A DNA stretch of 64,000 nt from contig OW051471.1 in the NCBI GenBank assembly GCA_932521025.1, positions 4,836,001 through 4,900,000 on the forward strand, in the 5' to 3' direction. Shown here piece by piece: positions 11,801-21,645 of the stretch. The stretch comes from Oscheius onirici (taxonomy: Eukaryota; Nematoda; Chromadorea; Rhabditida; Rhabditidae). The notes beneath the pieces were generated by a model. The model was given only the letters and a program-made list of their open reading frames with translations. It made no database searches and was not told the origin of the DNA. The translations under genes and the position numbers were made by a program. Each line of letters starts with the position of its first letter. Position 1 is the first letter of the stretch.

Positions 11801-13914
11801 GCTATGAATAATGGCCATCCGATTATCGTTCATCTTACCTCCAAAGAGTCTTTTCTTATCATCTGAACTTTCGTTATACAGAATAGAAAAGACAACCAAC
11901 GTGACAAAAGACGGCTTTCATAAGTCGGATCGAATTTGGGAGGAGCAATAATAATGGGACGTCTTTGATGATGAATGTCTTCTGCCGCAAGTGGGCTACC
12001 AGCTTCTTCACGACCGTCTTCCACTGGTGCCGTATTTTGTTTATGACGAATGGCTTCTTCGAGTTCCGAGAGAGTTTTATGCAGCTTCTCTCCGCCGTCG
12101 GCCAGATTCAAGTTTCCCTTATTCTTTATCATTCCCTAGAAAACCAAAATACAGGCGAATATCAAACCCACAAACCTTGATTCGCATCTTTTTTGTCTCC
12201 AGAGAGTCGAGACTATCCGAAGCATACTTGATCAAATGGTCGGGCAACTAAACCAGAACATAAGAATGAAATACTTGATAAAACACCTCCTTGGGAGCAT
12301 TTTCCTTGTCCTCACTAGTTTTTTCCTTATCCTTACTAGTTTTCGAGGGACTATCCGGTCTATCCTTCTCTTCGTCGTCACTGCTAACGGTGATAACGAA
12401 CGCAGTGGATGGATCAGGCTCTTCTTCCGAATCGGGAATAACAAGGCTCGAATCGCTTGAAGAAAGGGCGATTACGCTATCCTCATCTCCGGAAAACACT
12501 CTACTTTCATTAGATTTCATCCCGCTAAACAAATAAATAGAAAAACACGATTCAACGCTTACTCGTCTTCCGAGTCGCTTTCATCGACGCTATTGTCCTT
12601 CTCATCGGAGTGCTCTTGAACATCAGTGTCGACACTGAAAAACCATTGCAAAAGATTGGTAGATAAATTATTATTTAAAAAAAAGTGACCCACAAAAGAG
12701 AGAGGTGGTTTCGATTTTACAAAAACGGGGCAATATTATTATGGGCCATAGTAAAACCCCAATACCGTCTGACCGAACTGAAAGTAACGTTGTTTGTGGT
12801 TTGCCTTTGACCCAAAATAATATTGCCGCTTTTGTAGAATCCAAACCACCTCTTTGCGGGTCGCTTCGCAATCTCGTTTTCGCTGCTTTCAAGTACCCAT
12901 ACGGTCAGACGCTCTGAAGCAGCAGGTAACAAGTTATGTTCTGTCGATAAAGTAGGCAACAATTACGTTTAGAAGCGAAATAGCGCAGTGGTAGCCAGCG
13001 TCAATCGTCAGCCAGTGTTATTTTTCAAAATCTGCCGCGTGTTTATCAGATCGGTGTGGTATTGGTGTGGCACTGCTCGGACCGCGTACTTTTCGAAATA
13101 TGGAAATTTGACTTTTTCGCTTTTTATCAATCTTTTTCGATATTTTTATTGATCTTATTTTCATTTATTGTTGTAGAATAGCATATTTGAAACGTTTTGA
13201 TACCAAAACGACCGAAAAAAAAATTCGAAAAAGGATAAGGAAAATTGGAGACATTTTTCAAAATCTACCGCGTTTTTATCAGATCGGTGTGGGACCCACT
13301 GCTCGCATTATCGGCTGCTCCCGGTGCGGGTGCGAGCGCTCGCTCAACTCTGATTCGGATAGAAACTTGTCCTTTCTACGTATTGATCTTGGAAAAGATC
13401 CATTCTATTAAAATTCTAACGTCTACGTGTGTGTGTCCGTCTGTAACCTCGGCTTCGGGGAAGTGCTGCGGAATGATCGAACCCTCGCCACTCTTGTTGT
13501 TTTTTAAAGTTCCGTTGCTGTTATAGGGGTACAAATGTGTTAAGACTTTGCCAGACGACGAAGTTGGCTGGTGCAACATTAGAACATACCTCATTGGACT
13601 CCGAGTGGCATTTGTAGATGAGCTCCGACTATCCTCGTTGTTTGGAGATAGCTGAGGAGAAGATCGGTCATCGTCCTTTTTCGACTTTCTTTTCATCGCG
13701 TTTTTCTTCAGCAAGCGTTCACGTAGCTTCTGCTGAGAAGTCGAATCCCTTTTGGTCTTCAGTTTTGAAGAAATAGGAGTCAACGGTTCATCTGAAAAAC
13801 TAACTAAAAACACAAATCAATAAAACTACCATCTGAGAGTCCTTCATGGAAACTTCGGCTTCTGTCGTGATCGCTGTAATCATCGGAAAATCCAGATCTA
13901 TCAGGATCGCTCAT
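8813..13914 (-). CDS. SNF2-family ATPase, TTF2/lodestar type
   Basis: A DNA-dependent ATPase; TTF2/lodestar proteins release RNA polymerase II and transcripts at mitosis. Translation starts at 13914 (MSDPDRSGFSDD). The first exons (13914-13830, 13791-13590, 12634-12563, about 12527-12288) encode a serine/acidic, disordered N-terminus. The helicase core follows: HHQKRGLAWMAWRE, ADDMGLGKTLAAISL (Walker A, split by an intron near 11575), VILDEAHQIKN (DEAH box), CLTGTPIHNNLW, then the C-terminal lobe with LLSLTAGGVGLNLIGG, DLHWNPALE and AQACDRIYRMGQ. The end (IATGTIEQRVIALQ, DLKYLFEID) matches TTF2 better than other SNF2 classes. An acidic insertion (EDDSSDDSEDKDD) sits between motifs Ia and II. 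The 950-base intron 12635-13589 and the intron near 9050-9530 carry repeats. Confidence 0.9.
9067..9295. repeat. Dispersed repeat, copy in TTF2-like intron
   Basis: About 220 bases starting ACAAGGTTGGCAACGCCCTT match 21426-21645 in the same orientation, with only scattered differences in the first 130 bases. I see no terminal inverted repeat or coding potential. It lies in the last large intron of the TTF2-like gene. Confidence 0.8.
12686..12873. mobile_element. Foldback MITE in TTF2-like intron
   Basis: The left part reads GTGACCCACAAAAGAGAGAGG. The reverse complement of the right end is near-identical (GCGACCCGCAAAGAGGTGG), and the inner arms also pair around GGTTTCGATTTTACAAAAACGG and GGTTTGGATTCTACAAAAGCGG. 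The unit is about 188 bases with 50-60-base arms and could fold into a hairpin in the pre-mRNA. A related, more diverged copy lies at 32023-32175. No clear target duplication is visible. Confidence 0.65.
13015..13315. repeat. Composite repeat with two copies of a 50-base motif
   Basis: The motif ATTTTTCAAAATCTGCCGCG followed by TTTATCAGATCGGTGTGG occurs at about 13020-13062 and again at 13252-13296 in direct orientation. Between them lies sequence (13105-13220) that matches, in reverse complement, the core of the foldback element at 17991-18360. It resembles a nested or rearranged MITE. Confidence 0.55.
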
Positions 13915-14106
13915 CTGAATTGAACATTATTGTATTTGTGCACGAAGAGGGAACGAGAAAGGTTGAACATGACCAAAATGTGAAGAGAAAGTTTGAAAAC
14001 GAAGCTCGTCCCGCTCATTTTTGCGGAAACGGCTATCACAGACAAGCGTACATTGAGATGTCAGTATTTAAAAAAATCAGGAACATTGTTGTCGAATAGT
14101 TTACAC

Positions 14107-14401
14107 TATGCATGGGAGCGGGCCGGACCTGGGCCTAAAAATCTCGGCCCGAGGGCCGAGATTTGGAAATTTTTTAGAAAAAAGGGGTGTTTTTTGGCCA
14201 AAATGTGCATTTTCTCATCATTTTTAGTGATAAAGGTCAGCAAAATATAACAATATTACTATTCATCTATTTAGTTCTAAAATACGCTAAAATGCACTGT
14301 AATATGACCAGCTTCATTTTTGGTCTGATCCCGGTCCGATGGCCAAGTCTGGGAAGCGGGCCCTGGTGGGCCGGCCCAGGCCCGGCCCGTTCCCATGCCT
14401 A
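14107..14401. mobile_element. hAT-type MITE, 295 bp, GC-rich ends
   Basis: The left terminus is TATGCATGGGAGCGGGCC. The reverse complement of the right terminus is TAGGCATGGGAACGGGCC, so 16 of 18 match. The 8-base GTTTACAC is found exactly on both sides (14099-14106 and 14402-14409). An 8-bp duplication and a TAGGCATGGG-type terminus fit the hAT superfamily. There is no coding capacity. It sits about 190 bases upstream of the TTF2-like start codon, so it could affect that promoter. Confidence 0.87.
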
Positions 14402-14676
14402 GTTTACACTGCATTTCCGTCGTTAAAAAACTATCGTAAAGATGACTAGATTAACATGTGCTGTGCATTTGGGGCTGTGACGCTTGTTTTTACTGCATGA
14501 CGCATCGGTTTTTTGTGAGTATCTTACAAAAACACTTATCTTGTTAATTGGAGGTACTGACATTTCTGTCCGTCCGAAGCCTTATGCGTCCGCATGAAAA
14601 CTCTATGTCTATCCCGGAGAAAAGACCATCATCGGATTGCCTGTCGATAATAACTGTTCAAACTACAAAAATGAAC

Positions 14677-16554
14677 TATAGGTCTCGCCAAAATGACCTT
14701 CAATATTTGGTTCCGGCTTGGTCTCGAGGGGACTTGCGCGCAAATTATTTTTGGTGGGATTTCGAAATTTTCGCTTTCTTCATATTTTAAGCCATTTTTT
14801 TTTTTATTTCTTTCTTGCCGCGGCGCGCGGGGTGGATTTGGCTTTGCCTCCCACTAGCGCAGAACCCTAAAATCGCGCGCAGCGCACGCAAAAAGCATTT
14901 TCAGATTACGGGACCAATTCCATCGGATTCAGCGTAAAAAGTTACCCCTAGAGCCTTTTTTTCAAGTCGATAAGTCAAAATCCTAAAAAGTTAGGCAAAA
15001 AACCGAGTTTCCAAAATGTCCCGCGTCCGCCGTACGCGGTTGTTTGCGATTTACGGACTCATTTTTGCGAATTTTTTTCTGAAATTTTGGATAGAGGTAT
15101 AACTAAGTCTATCTCAGAGGGGGGTATCTTTTAGAATTTTGATTTTCTACCCGGATCATACCTCTACGCCCTGCATTTTTGTACTCGGAAATTTTTCCCC
15201 AAAAAGTTTGTGTATTGCTAAGGGTCGCCACTCCACCCACGCGACCCGGGTTCGATCCCGCCCTTCTGCAAACCTTTTTGCTAAATTGTTTTGAGTAGAA
15301 ATTGACTTTAGAAACGCTCTAGGAACTTTTTGCGATCGCATTCGATCATTCCCCGCCATCAAGCAGAGGCGCAAGGCCGTTATTCTGAGTTTAGTCCCTG
15401 TTCAAAGAACTTTTGTAACAAAGAACCAAAATGCCAAAAACGATTGTAAGATATGCTAACCAGGCATAATCTCTGACCAAAGCGGTCCTGGTCCGGTCTC
15501 AACCCTTTCTTGAAGCAGCTCGACATCAGTACGGTAAAGTTCTGACCGATCTGATGTCGGTGCAAAAAAAATGAACCGGACCGTACCGAAAAAGATGGTT
15601 CACACTTTTTGCTAGTGTATGGGGAATCACTATACGTAAATTCTATGAATTTTGACAAAAAGGGAACAATCTGGACCTGTGAAAAAAGGGATTTTTTGAA
15701 GAGAAAGGGATTATTTTCGAACAATATTTTCTACAAAAGTCAAATCCTCGTCTTTTCTCATAGGATCACTCTTTTATCGTCTGCTCGGGAAACTGTATAT
15801 TCAAAAGAGGGGACTACCGTGAAGAGAAAGTACTGTCGAGTTAGGGACAAGAGTTGGATAAGACGTTTTTCACTGGGAGAGAATCAAAGTTGTTTTTCTT
15901 CGGTTTCTTATTTTACTCGTTGTATCAGATATCACCTAGTTCCCTTTGCTGCCACGTGTGATAAGAACCGCTACCGACAGTCTTTTCCTACGACGATTAC
16001 CATCAGGAGGTCAAAGTAGGAACAGTATTTAACCCCCTCTTAACTTTGAATAAACAGAACATAATAGTGTGGTTTCTTCCAATCATCGCCATCATTTCGG
16101 CCTGGCTTAATTTTCTCTACATTTTGCGGAAAAGTCCTTATGGAATTTACATCTTCATGATGGTTCGGATTCTGCGCTCTTTTGGTCATGTAAGAATCAT
16201 ATTTTTCACACAAAAAAAACGATGCAGATCGCCACAATCTGGATCCCAACCCTCATCGCCTTCTCCTTTGCCTTCCACCTTGTCATGAGAGACAGCGGAG
16301 TGGAGCCGTGGGAAAGTGTGGATAAGGTGATTTTATTTATTGAACATTTTCAAATTCTTTGCGATACCAATTCTTCGATGGTCACGAAGCTATTTGTTAT
16401 TCTTCAAGCTATTACGAGTAAGTTAGAAAGGCAGAAAGATAGAGAGAATGAGAAAATCTTTTTGTTAGGCTACAATGTTCGAACGGTTCGCGCAAGTCCC
16501 CTCGAGACCAAGCCGGAACCAAATTTTGAAGGTCATTTTGGTGAGACCTATATA
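14677..16554. mobile_element. 1.9-kb unit with ~64-bp terminal inverted repeats
   Basis: The 64 bases from 14677 (TATAGGTCTCGCCAAAATGA...) recur in reverse complement at 16488-16554 with about two mismatches. The interior holds a tRNA-like B-box stretch (15248-15259) and, at 15765-16326, a decayed TRPA-type channel fragment that still has a spliceable intron. No transposase is visible. The layout is that of a non-autonomous DNA transposon that captured host DNA, although an inverted duplication of a shared repeat on both sides of a pseudogene would look the same. Flanking target duplications are ambiguous because the ends are TATA-rich. Confidence 0.6.
15765..16326 (+). pseudogene. TRPA-type cation channel fragment (pseudogene)
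   Basis: Two exon-like segments, 16058-16189 and 16228-16326, joined across a normal 38-base intron read SAWLNFLYILRKSPYGIYIF and AFSFAFHLVMRDSG. In TRPA1 the equivalent S4-S5 and pre-pore region is LWMNFLLYLQRFENCGIFIV and AFGLSFYILLNLQD, so the family assignment is convincing. Upstream sequence (15765-16057) keeps pieces such as SLFYRLLGKLYIQKRG and FFFGFLFYSLYQ, but in shifting frames with stop codons. No ankyrin repeats, pore helix or C-terminus remain. The fragment lies wholly inside the inverted-repeat unit 14677-16554. Confidence 0.72.
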
Positions 16555-16565
16555 TTACCAGCTGC

Positions 16566-16589
16566 CTTTGGCAGCTGTCGCTGCCAAAG
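16566..16589. repeat. Perfect 10-bp hairpin
   Basis: CTTTGGCAGC and GCTGCCAAAG flank a four-base TGTC loop. It lies just outside the right inverted repeat of the 14677-16554 unit. No function can be inferred. Confidence 0.5.
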
Positions 16590-16734
16590 TGAATGTTTTT
16601 TCGGTCCTCAAAAGTAGAAAAAAAGAAATATTGCCCCAGTTAATTTGCACTACATATCACTAAAAGAGGGTGTTCAGCTCAAAGCGAAAAGCCTTATAAC
16701 AACGCAGAGTCTACAAAATTCTCAACTCTCAGTT

Positions 16735-17519
16735 TCCCGAGGTCGATTTACCCATCATTTCGTTCTTCTGAACTTTCTGAAGAAGTAACGAAATTTTGAA
16801 ACAGTTCGGTCTACCCCAGGGTTGGGCGGACAGCGGATTTTTGCGCGTACACGAACACCGACCGAACAGTCGCATTGTTTTTTTGGGTCGAACCGAACAG
16901 AGCGCTTTTTGTACAGAACACGTCCGCGTGTCCCAAAATTCGTCCCACGGACGGAATGTTCGACGAACAGCGACACGAACAATTCGAAAACGAACCGGAC
17001 ACGGACGTCCGCGTCTCCCAATGTTCGACGTCGAACACGGACTGTTCGTGTCCGGCCCAAACGAACATCGAACACTGACGTCCACCCAACCCTGGTAGAT
17101 TCTACCTCCTCAGCGGGTGCAGTACGGGTAAAACCGGCGTTGTATTCACAGAATAGTTTTTTCCTTGTTGATTTCCTACTGCATTCTCTACGAGTCCAGA
17201 AGATTCCCTGTAGCCCTGTCATTCTCAGCCCTTAGCTGATCTGCTTTCGTGCGGAGAACTCCCAAATTGACCGATTCGACACTATCCCTACCCAAATTAG
17301 CCCTGATTCGTCAACTAAAATATTCCATAGCGAAATTTCTAAAATAGCAAACAGAAAGTGGCCAAGACTAAAACCATTAGGCGGAAACAGCAACACATGC
17401 GTAGGAGTTGCGAACCAAAAATTTATCAACACTCGTTTCTCGAGGTCGATTTGCCCACCACTTCGGGGTTCTAAACGTTCTAAAGAAGTGACGAAAGTTT
17501 GAAACAGTTCGCACTACCC
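16735..17519. repeat. Direct repeat pair (16735-16816 and 17438-17519)
   Basis: An 80-base motif starting around CGAGGTCGATTTACCCATCA and ending GAAACAGTTCGGTCTACCCC is repeated about 700 bases further on with roughly 80% identity. The first copy is interrupted at its right end by the hAT-like element beginning at 16817. Confidence 0.6.
16817..17094. mobile_element. hAT-like MITE (CAGGGTTGGG family), copy 1
   Basis: The termini are CAGGGTTGGGCGGAC and, in reverse complement, CAGGGTTGGGTGGAC. The interior has many GTTCGTGT, GAACACG and GACGTCCG motifs in both orientations, which explains the overlapping open frames on both strands. The same family recurs at 50051-50493. Flanking 8-mers (GTCTACCC and GTAGATTC) do not match, so this copy's target duplication has decayed or one end is rearranged. 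Confidence 0.7.
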
Positions 17520-17827
17520 CCGCAACGTATGTAGAGACCTAACGGGCGGGGCGCGGCGGACGCCGGCAGCGAAATCTCGCCCAAACCCTCATAAAGCTTT
17601 TCCCTCTTCCATTTCTTTATTTTTCTACCATTTTTCGTGTTCATATAGCAAAACGCATACGCTCTTTCACTTAGAAACAAAAACTAACAGAAAAAAATGT
17701 TGGAAACACCGAGAAAAAAGCAAAACAATAGTAATTTCATCGTTACGTACGCATTTTCATTGAAACGCAAAAGGCTTCGGACAGACAGACGGAGACGACA
17801 GCCCCTTCAATATAAGAGATACTTGGG

Positions 17828-17983
17828 CAACTCGACTCGAATCGAGCCGAGTCGAGCTCGATTTGAGCCACGAGTCGGCTCGACTCGACATGGCCCACGA
17901 GCCGACTCGACTCGGGTTGGTATAGAACTCGACTCGAATCTCTTCGAAGCTCTTGACTCCACTTTTCGACTCGACGCCCAAGT
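17828..17983. repeat. CTCGACTCG-rich repeat
   Basis: About 150 bases contain many copies of CTCGACTCG and CGAGTCG in both orientations, bounded by CTTGGGC on the left and GCCCAAG on the right. This looks like the self-complementary interior of another small MITE, but the inverted termini are only about 7 bases and no target duplication is clear. Confidence 0.5.
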
Positions 17984-17990
17984 ATACTAT

Positions 17991-18360
17991 ATATGTTGCA
18001 GTTGAAATTGACCGGCCGTTGATATCGACCGAAAATTCAATATTTTGGGTTTTTTATTTATTTTTCATTTTTTTTTCTATCAAAATAGGTAGATTGTTTC
18101 ATTTCTCATCTATTAAGACCAAAACCTGCCGTTTATATGGGCTAAAGGCTTAGCTAAACCCAAAACAACCAAACATGGCTTGTAAAATTGTTTTCAAGTG
18201 TATTTTTTCGATTTTTTTTGGTCGTTTTGGTATCAAAACATTCCAAATAGGATATTCTACAATAATAAAAGAAAATAAAATCAAAAAAGATCGATAAAAA
18301 CAGAAGAAGTGAAATTTCCGGTCAATATCAACGGCTGGTCAATTTCAACTGCAACATATA
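17991..18360. mobile_element. Foldback MITE with ~40-bp inverted repeats
   Basis: The left arm reads ATATGTTGCAGTTGAAATTG and continues ACCGGCCGTTGATATCGACCG. The right arm is its reverse complement with few differences and ends CAACTGCAACATATA. The ends are flanked by TA, as in Tc1/mariner-type MITEs, but the palindromic TATA context prevents a firm call. The AT-rich interior (about 18200-18310) matches 13105-13220 in inverted orientation. No ORF is meaningful. Confidence 0.7.
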
Positions 18361-18563
18361 CTTGTTTACTTTTATTTGTTTTACCATGATTCATGCATAC
18401 ACTTGTTTGTGCTCTAAATTTGTGGCCCCGAAGTGACACAGGACTGGTGCCGCGTTGAATGAATGTTGAAAAAAGACTTCATTGCGTACGGCGAATTCGC
18501 ATGATTTCAATTGATTCCAAATTGATTGATTCCAAACTCGCATGATTTCAATTCCCTGGACCA

Positions 18564-18777
18564 TTCCGTATAGTTTGTATTGGAGAAGGCATGCGCTGTC
18601 CCTCACAAAAATTTGGATTCATTTAAGAAGGCTTTGAAGAAGGTATGGGAAGAACTTGATGACAACCTCCGGGAATCCTGCGCCGCATTCAAGAAGAGAT
18701 TCAAGCTCTGTGTCGCTGCTAAAGAAGGACTTTTTTTAAACCTAAAGAATTACCCTTGTTTGTTATTGACTAAATAA
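18564..18777 (+). pseudogene. Tc1/mariner transposase C-terminal remnant
   Basis: A short frame reads NLDSFKKALKKVWEELDD followed by a CAAFKKRFKLCVAAKEG stretch. Tc1/mariner transposases end with this pattern: a helix preceding W-x-E-L-D, then F-x-K-R-L-x-x-C-I/V-x-A-K-G-G. Only the last 55-60 residues of about 340 remain. The catalytic DDE/D region and both inverted termini are missing, so it is a dead fragment. Confidence 0.72.
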
Positions 18778-18942
18778 ACGTAGTTATGAATTTCAGTGTA
18801 CTTGTAATTTCATAAAATGACTTTCTGTCACGTTACGTTTTTAGGTGCGCCCATAATTCTGCACCCTGTAGCTTCTCAGAATATTCAAAAGAAGAAGGCC
18901 ACATTCGAAACACGGTCCTAGATCGAAGTTATCAGGGATGTT

Positions 18943-19376
18943 TGGATCCGGATACCGGATATCCGAAACCGGATAAATCCGGAAATCCGAAAATTATGCG
19001 GTCAAAATTTCCGACCGGATAATTATCCGAAAAATTATCCGGTACGAAAACTATCCGATATCCGAAATCGGATATTTTTGACCGGATATTTCGGATAATT
19101 TCGATTAAATTTCTTGGAATTTCTACCTGGGAAACTAACGATTTTTGCCTTTGTTCTACTACCTAGTTTTGATGCATTTATCATATGTTCACTCGATGTG
19201 TTTTCTTCATTACTATTTTTCTTAGTTTTCTCAGTCATGAATGGATTATCCGGTTTTGGATATCCGAAACCGGATAATCCGGTCTATTTTGGATATCCGG
19301 TATCCGATATCCGATCGAAATTTTTTTTTTCGGATATCCGGTTGAAAAAATATTATCCGAACATCCCTGTCTGAAA
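18943..19376. mobile_element. hAT-like MITE with CCGGATATCCG interior
   Basis: The left end is CAGGGATGTTTGGAT. The right end in reverse complement is CAGGGATGTTCGGAT, so 14 of 15 match, and CAGGGATG is a typical hAT terminus. The interior is a dense array of CCGGATA and TATCCGG blocks (18950-19090 and 19250-19350). Flanking 8-mers do not match, so no target duplication is claimed. Its right end overlaps the C-terminal codons of the secreted-protein gene on the minus strand. Confidence 0.72.
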
Positions 19377-19887
19377 CTTCAAAGACGAGACACGTTTCCG
19401 TCCGAATGGTCACTCGATCCTTTTCCTTTGGGTCTTCCGATTGGATTCCTTTCGAGGCGGACATCTGTTCTACCGTCTCCTTCCTCTTCTCGTCCTCGGG
19501 CTCCAGTCCTCCCATCCGCTTGACTTTGCTAGGATCCGCAATCGTCCCATCCGCGTAGGCAGCCTTCTCGTAGCTGTTGGCCTTGATCACGTAGAGACTC
19601 TTGTAGTCGGATCGTGTTGACTGAATCGTCGGCTGTGTCGTATCCACGGGTAGTCTGTGCTTCTTGCTCTTCTTCGAGGACTTCTTCCTCTCTTCCACTC
19701 GCTCCTTAGCCGTCTTCATCTTGCTCTTCTCCTTCTTTGAGCTCGTGTTCGAGATCTGAACTGGAACTTTCTTCTGGGGCGTCTGTTTCAGCATCTTCTT
19801 GCTCTCCTTCGACACTTCTTCTTCTTCCGGCTCCGACTTCTTGTTGCAGAGAAGAATTGGCAGCGAGACGAGTAGCAGTATGAACAT
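19246..19887 (-). CDS. KE-rich secreted protein with repeat-derived C-terminus
   Basis: A single-exon frame of 213 residues. The N-terminus MFILLLVSLPILLC is a good signal peptide. It is followed by a lysine/glutamate/serine-rich, probably disordered stretch (about residues 17-75). The C-terminal half has RSDYKSLYVIKANSYEKAAY and DPSKVKRMGGLEPEDEKRK, which looks conserved in style but matches no family I know. From about 19376 down the frame enters the hAT-like element, so roughly the last 42 residues and the stop codon come from the repeat. The original end may therefore have been replaced. Function unknown. Confidence 0.6.
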   Translation of the reverse strand: MFILLLVSLPILLCNKKSEPEEEEVSKESKKMLKQTPQKKVPVQISNTSSKKEKSKMKTAKERVEERKKSSKKSKKHRLPVDTTQPTIQSTRSDYKSLYVIKANSYEKAAYADGTIADPSKVKRMGGLEPEDEKRKETVEQMSASKGIQSEDPKEKDRVTIRTETCLVFEVSDRDVRIIFFQPDIRKKKFRSDIGYRISKIDRIIRFRISKTG

Positions 19888-19992
19888 TTTAATCGAGATT
19901 TTAGTTCTCTTTCATGATGTTTATTGATTTTTTATAGAAACCTTACAAAATAATTGTAAGCTGAAATATATGCAAGTATTCGTCGTTGATGG

Positions 19993-21348
19993 TTGCCCTG
20001 GGAGAAGGAGGTGGCGAAAGAAGCTTCCTACCACGGATACCTGCCGCGAGAAGATATCCCCTCTGTCCTCATCACCAATGGTGACTACATCCTGCGAGCT
20101 ACCGAGATGGCAGAAGGGGTCAAGAAGAAGGAACTCGTCGTAGCTGTGCTCCTCGATCCGGAAGGAAAGTGCCGTGGAAACAGACCCATCGACCCGTACC
20201 TCAAGGCGAACATGGTCAGGAACATCATCATCAACTACGCGGGAGGACGCTACATGGTCGAGACTGGCAGCAGATTCGGAACCATCCAAGAGCTGATTGC
20301 CCACTACAAGCACAGACCACTGAAGACTGCTACCGGCGACGTGACCTACCTCCTTCGAGCCATCAAACTGATGAGCTGGGAGTTCTACCACAAGGACGTC
20401 AGTGTGGGTAAGCGAGAAGGAGCCTTCGGAGAGGTCTACAAGGGCACATTGAGAAAGAGGAATGGAAAAGAGGTCAAGGTAAAGAGGATCAAATCGCTCA
20501 AGGGAGCTGTCGGCCGACAGCAGATTCTGGCAATGATGGCCGAGGCTCGTCTCCATTTTTTCCAAGCACAGGAATGTCGTCCGCATGATCTCAAGCACAA
20601 GAATGTCGCCCGCATGTACGGCGTCGCCATGTGCCAATATCCACTCTACATCCTGCTCGAGTACGTCTAAGGAGGTGGTCTCGACGACTACCTCAAGGCG
20701 CACAGTGGAGTCATAGACCGCGACGAGAAGCTCCAGATGGTCATGGGAGCAGTCTGGGGACTCGAATATCTCCATCGTCAAGGAATTCTCCATCGGGATC
20801 TGACCAGTCGAAACTGTCTTTACGACGAGGACAAGATGGTCAAGATCAGCGACTTTGGACTCTCTGGAGGCCAAGAAGATGCCCATCAAGGTTAGTCTAT
20901 TTGAATATTCAAAAAAAAATAAACATAGTGGATGGCTCCGGAGTCGATCAAGGAGTTCGTCTTCAGCCAGAAGACGGATGTCTACTCGATGGGCGTCCTC
21001 ATCTGGGAGATCTGCGCCTGCAAGGAGCCCTACGATGGTCTGAACAACACGGAAAGTCGTCAGCAGATCGACATCGACCAGTGGAATGTCTTTCCGTCGA
21101 ACAGCCCTCCCAGTCTGGTAGCCTATGTGCAGGACAAAATGTGGAGCAAAGAGCCGGCTAACCGCGCCACAATGCAGAACATCCGGATCTGGATGGAGAA
21201 ATTCACGGGACGGAAGATCGTGGAGGAAGAGGAAGAAAGTGCCGAGGCGGTGGCCAACAGGAAGCCGTCGATCATCAGCTCTTATTCTTCCCAGAACCGC
21301 GATGCCAGGAAGAGCAGCGCCGGAAGCTACCTCGGACCGGCCGAATAG
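19993..21348 (+). pseudogene. Broken SH2-tyrosine kinase (Fes/Fer-like, nematode type)
   Basis: Conceptually an N-terminal SH2 domain (YHGYLPREDI, GDYILRATE with the phosphotyrosine-binding Arg), then a tyrosine kinase domain with LHRDLTSRNCL, KISDFGLS, WMAPESIKEFVFSQKTDVYS and a charged tail ending SYLGPAE. Lesions: no ATG opens the frame (a TGA lies just upstream and the first in-frame ATG is at 20107); the glycine loop reads KREGAFGEV, losing its first Gly; the VAVK lysine region reads VKVKRIK; TAA at 20668-20670 cuts the frame after LLEYV; a one-base shift near 20861-20868 separates DFGLS from the rest. One normal intron (20891-20928) remains, so it is not a processed copy. Sequencing errors could mimic some lesions, but together they favour a pseudogene. 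Confidence 0.72.
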
Positions 21349-21425
21349 AAGACCTAAACTAGAACTAATAAACGTTCTCCTCAGCCCTTTTCTCTTGTTC
21401 ACTTATCTTGGTAGTTTTTCATTAA

Positions 21426-21645
21426 ACAAGGTTGGCAACGCCCTTCCAGGGCTAAAGTAGAAATTCATGACTTCGCTCTGTCCCGGAGCCCTAGTTTCCC
21501 TTTCATTCCTCCTTTGTTATTCTCCTCCAGTCACTCTCCCTGACCCTCCAAAGAAACTACAGGAACTATATTTGAACCCAACCCCTCCTTAGCCTAATTC
21601 AAAAAGTAGGGCCTGAAGGGGTCTCCCGGTCCTTTCCTATATAGT
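21426..21645. repeat. Dispersed repeat, copy behind the kinase pseudogene
   Basis: Partner of 9067-9295 in the same orientation. Both begin ACAAGGTTGGCAACGCCCTT and share CCTCCAAAGAAACTAC. The two copies diverge towards their right ends. Confidence 0.8.

Noticed and set aside
16729..17235. Several overlapping ORFs of 90-155 codons on both strands
   Set aside because: They lie within a hAT-like MITE whose self-complementary GC-rich motifs keep all frames open. No protein motif.
17697..18005. 102-codon ORF across the CTCGACTCG repeat
   Set aside because: It is generated by the low-complexity repeat and ends at the foldback element.
19921..21402. 493-codon open frame on the minus strand
   Set aside because: It is the antisense of the SH2-kinase pseudogene. 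Its sequence has no recognisable motif and its openness follows from codon bias of the kinase.
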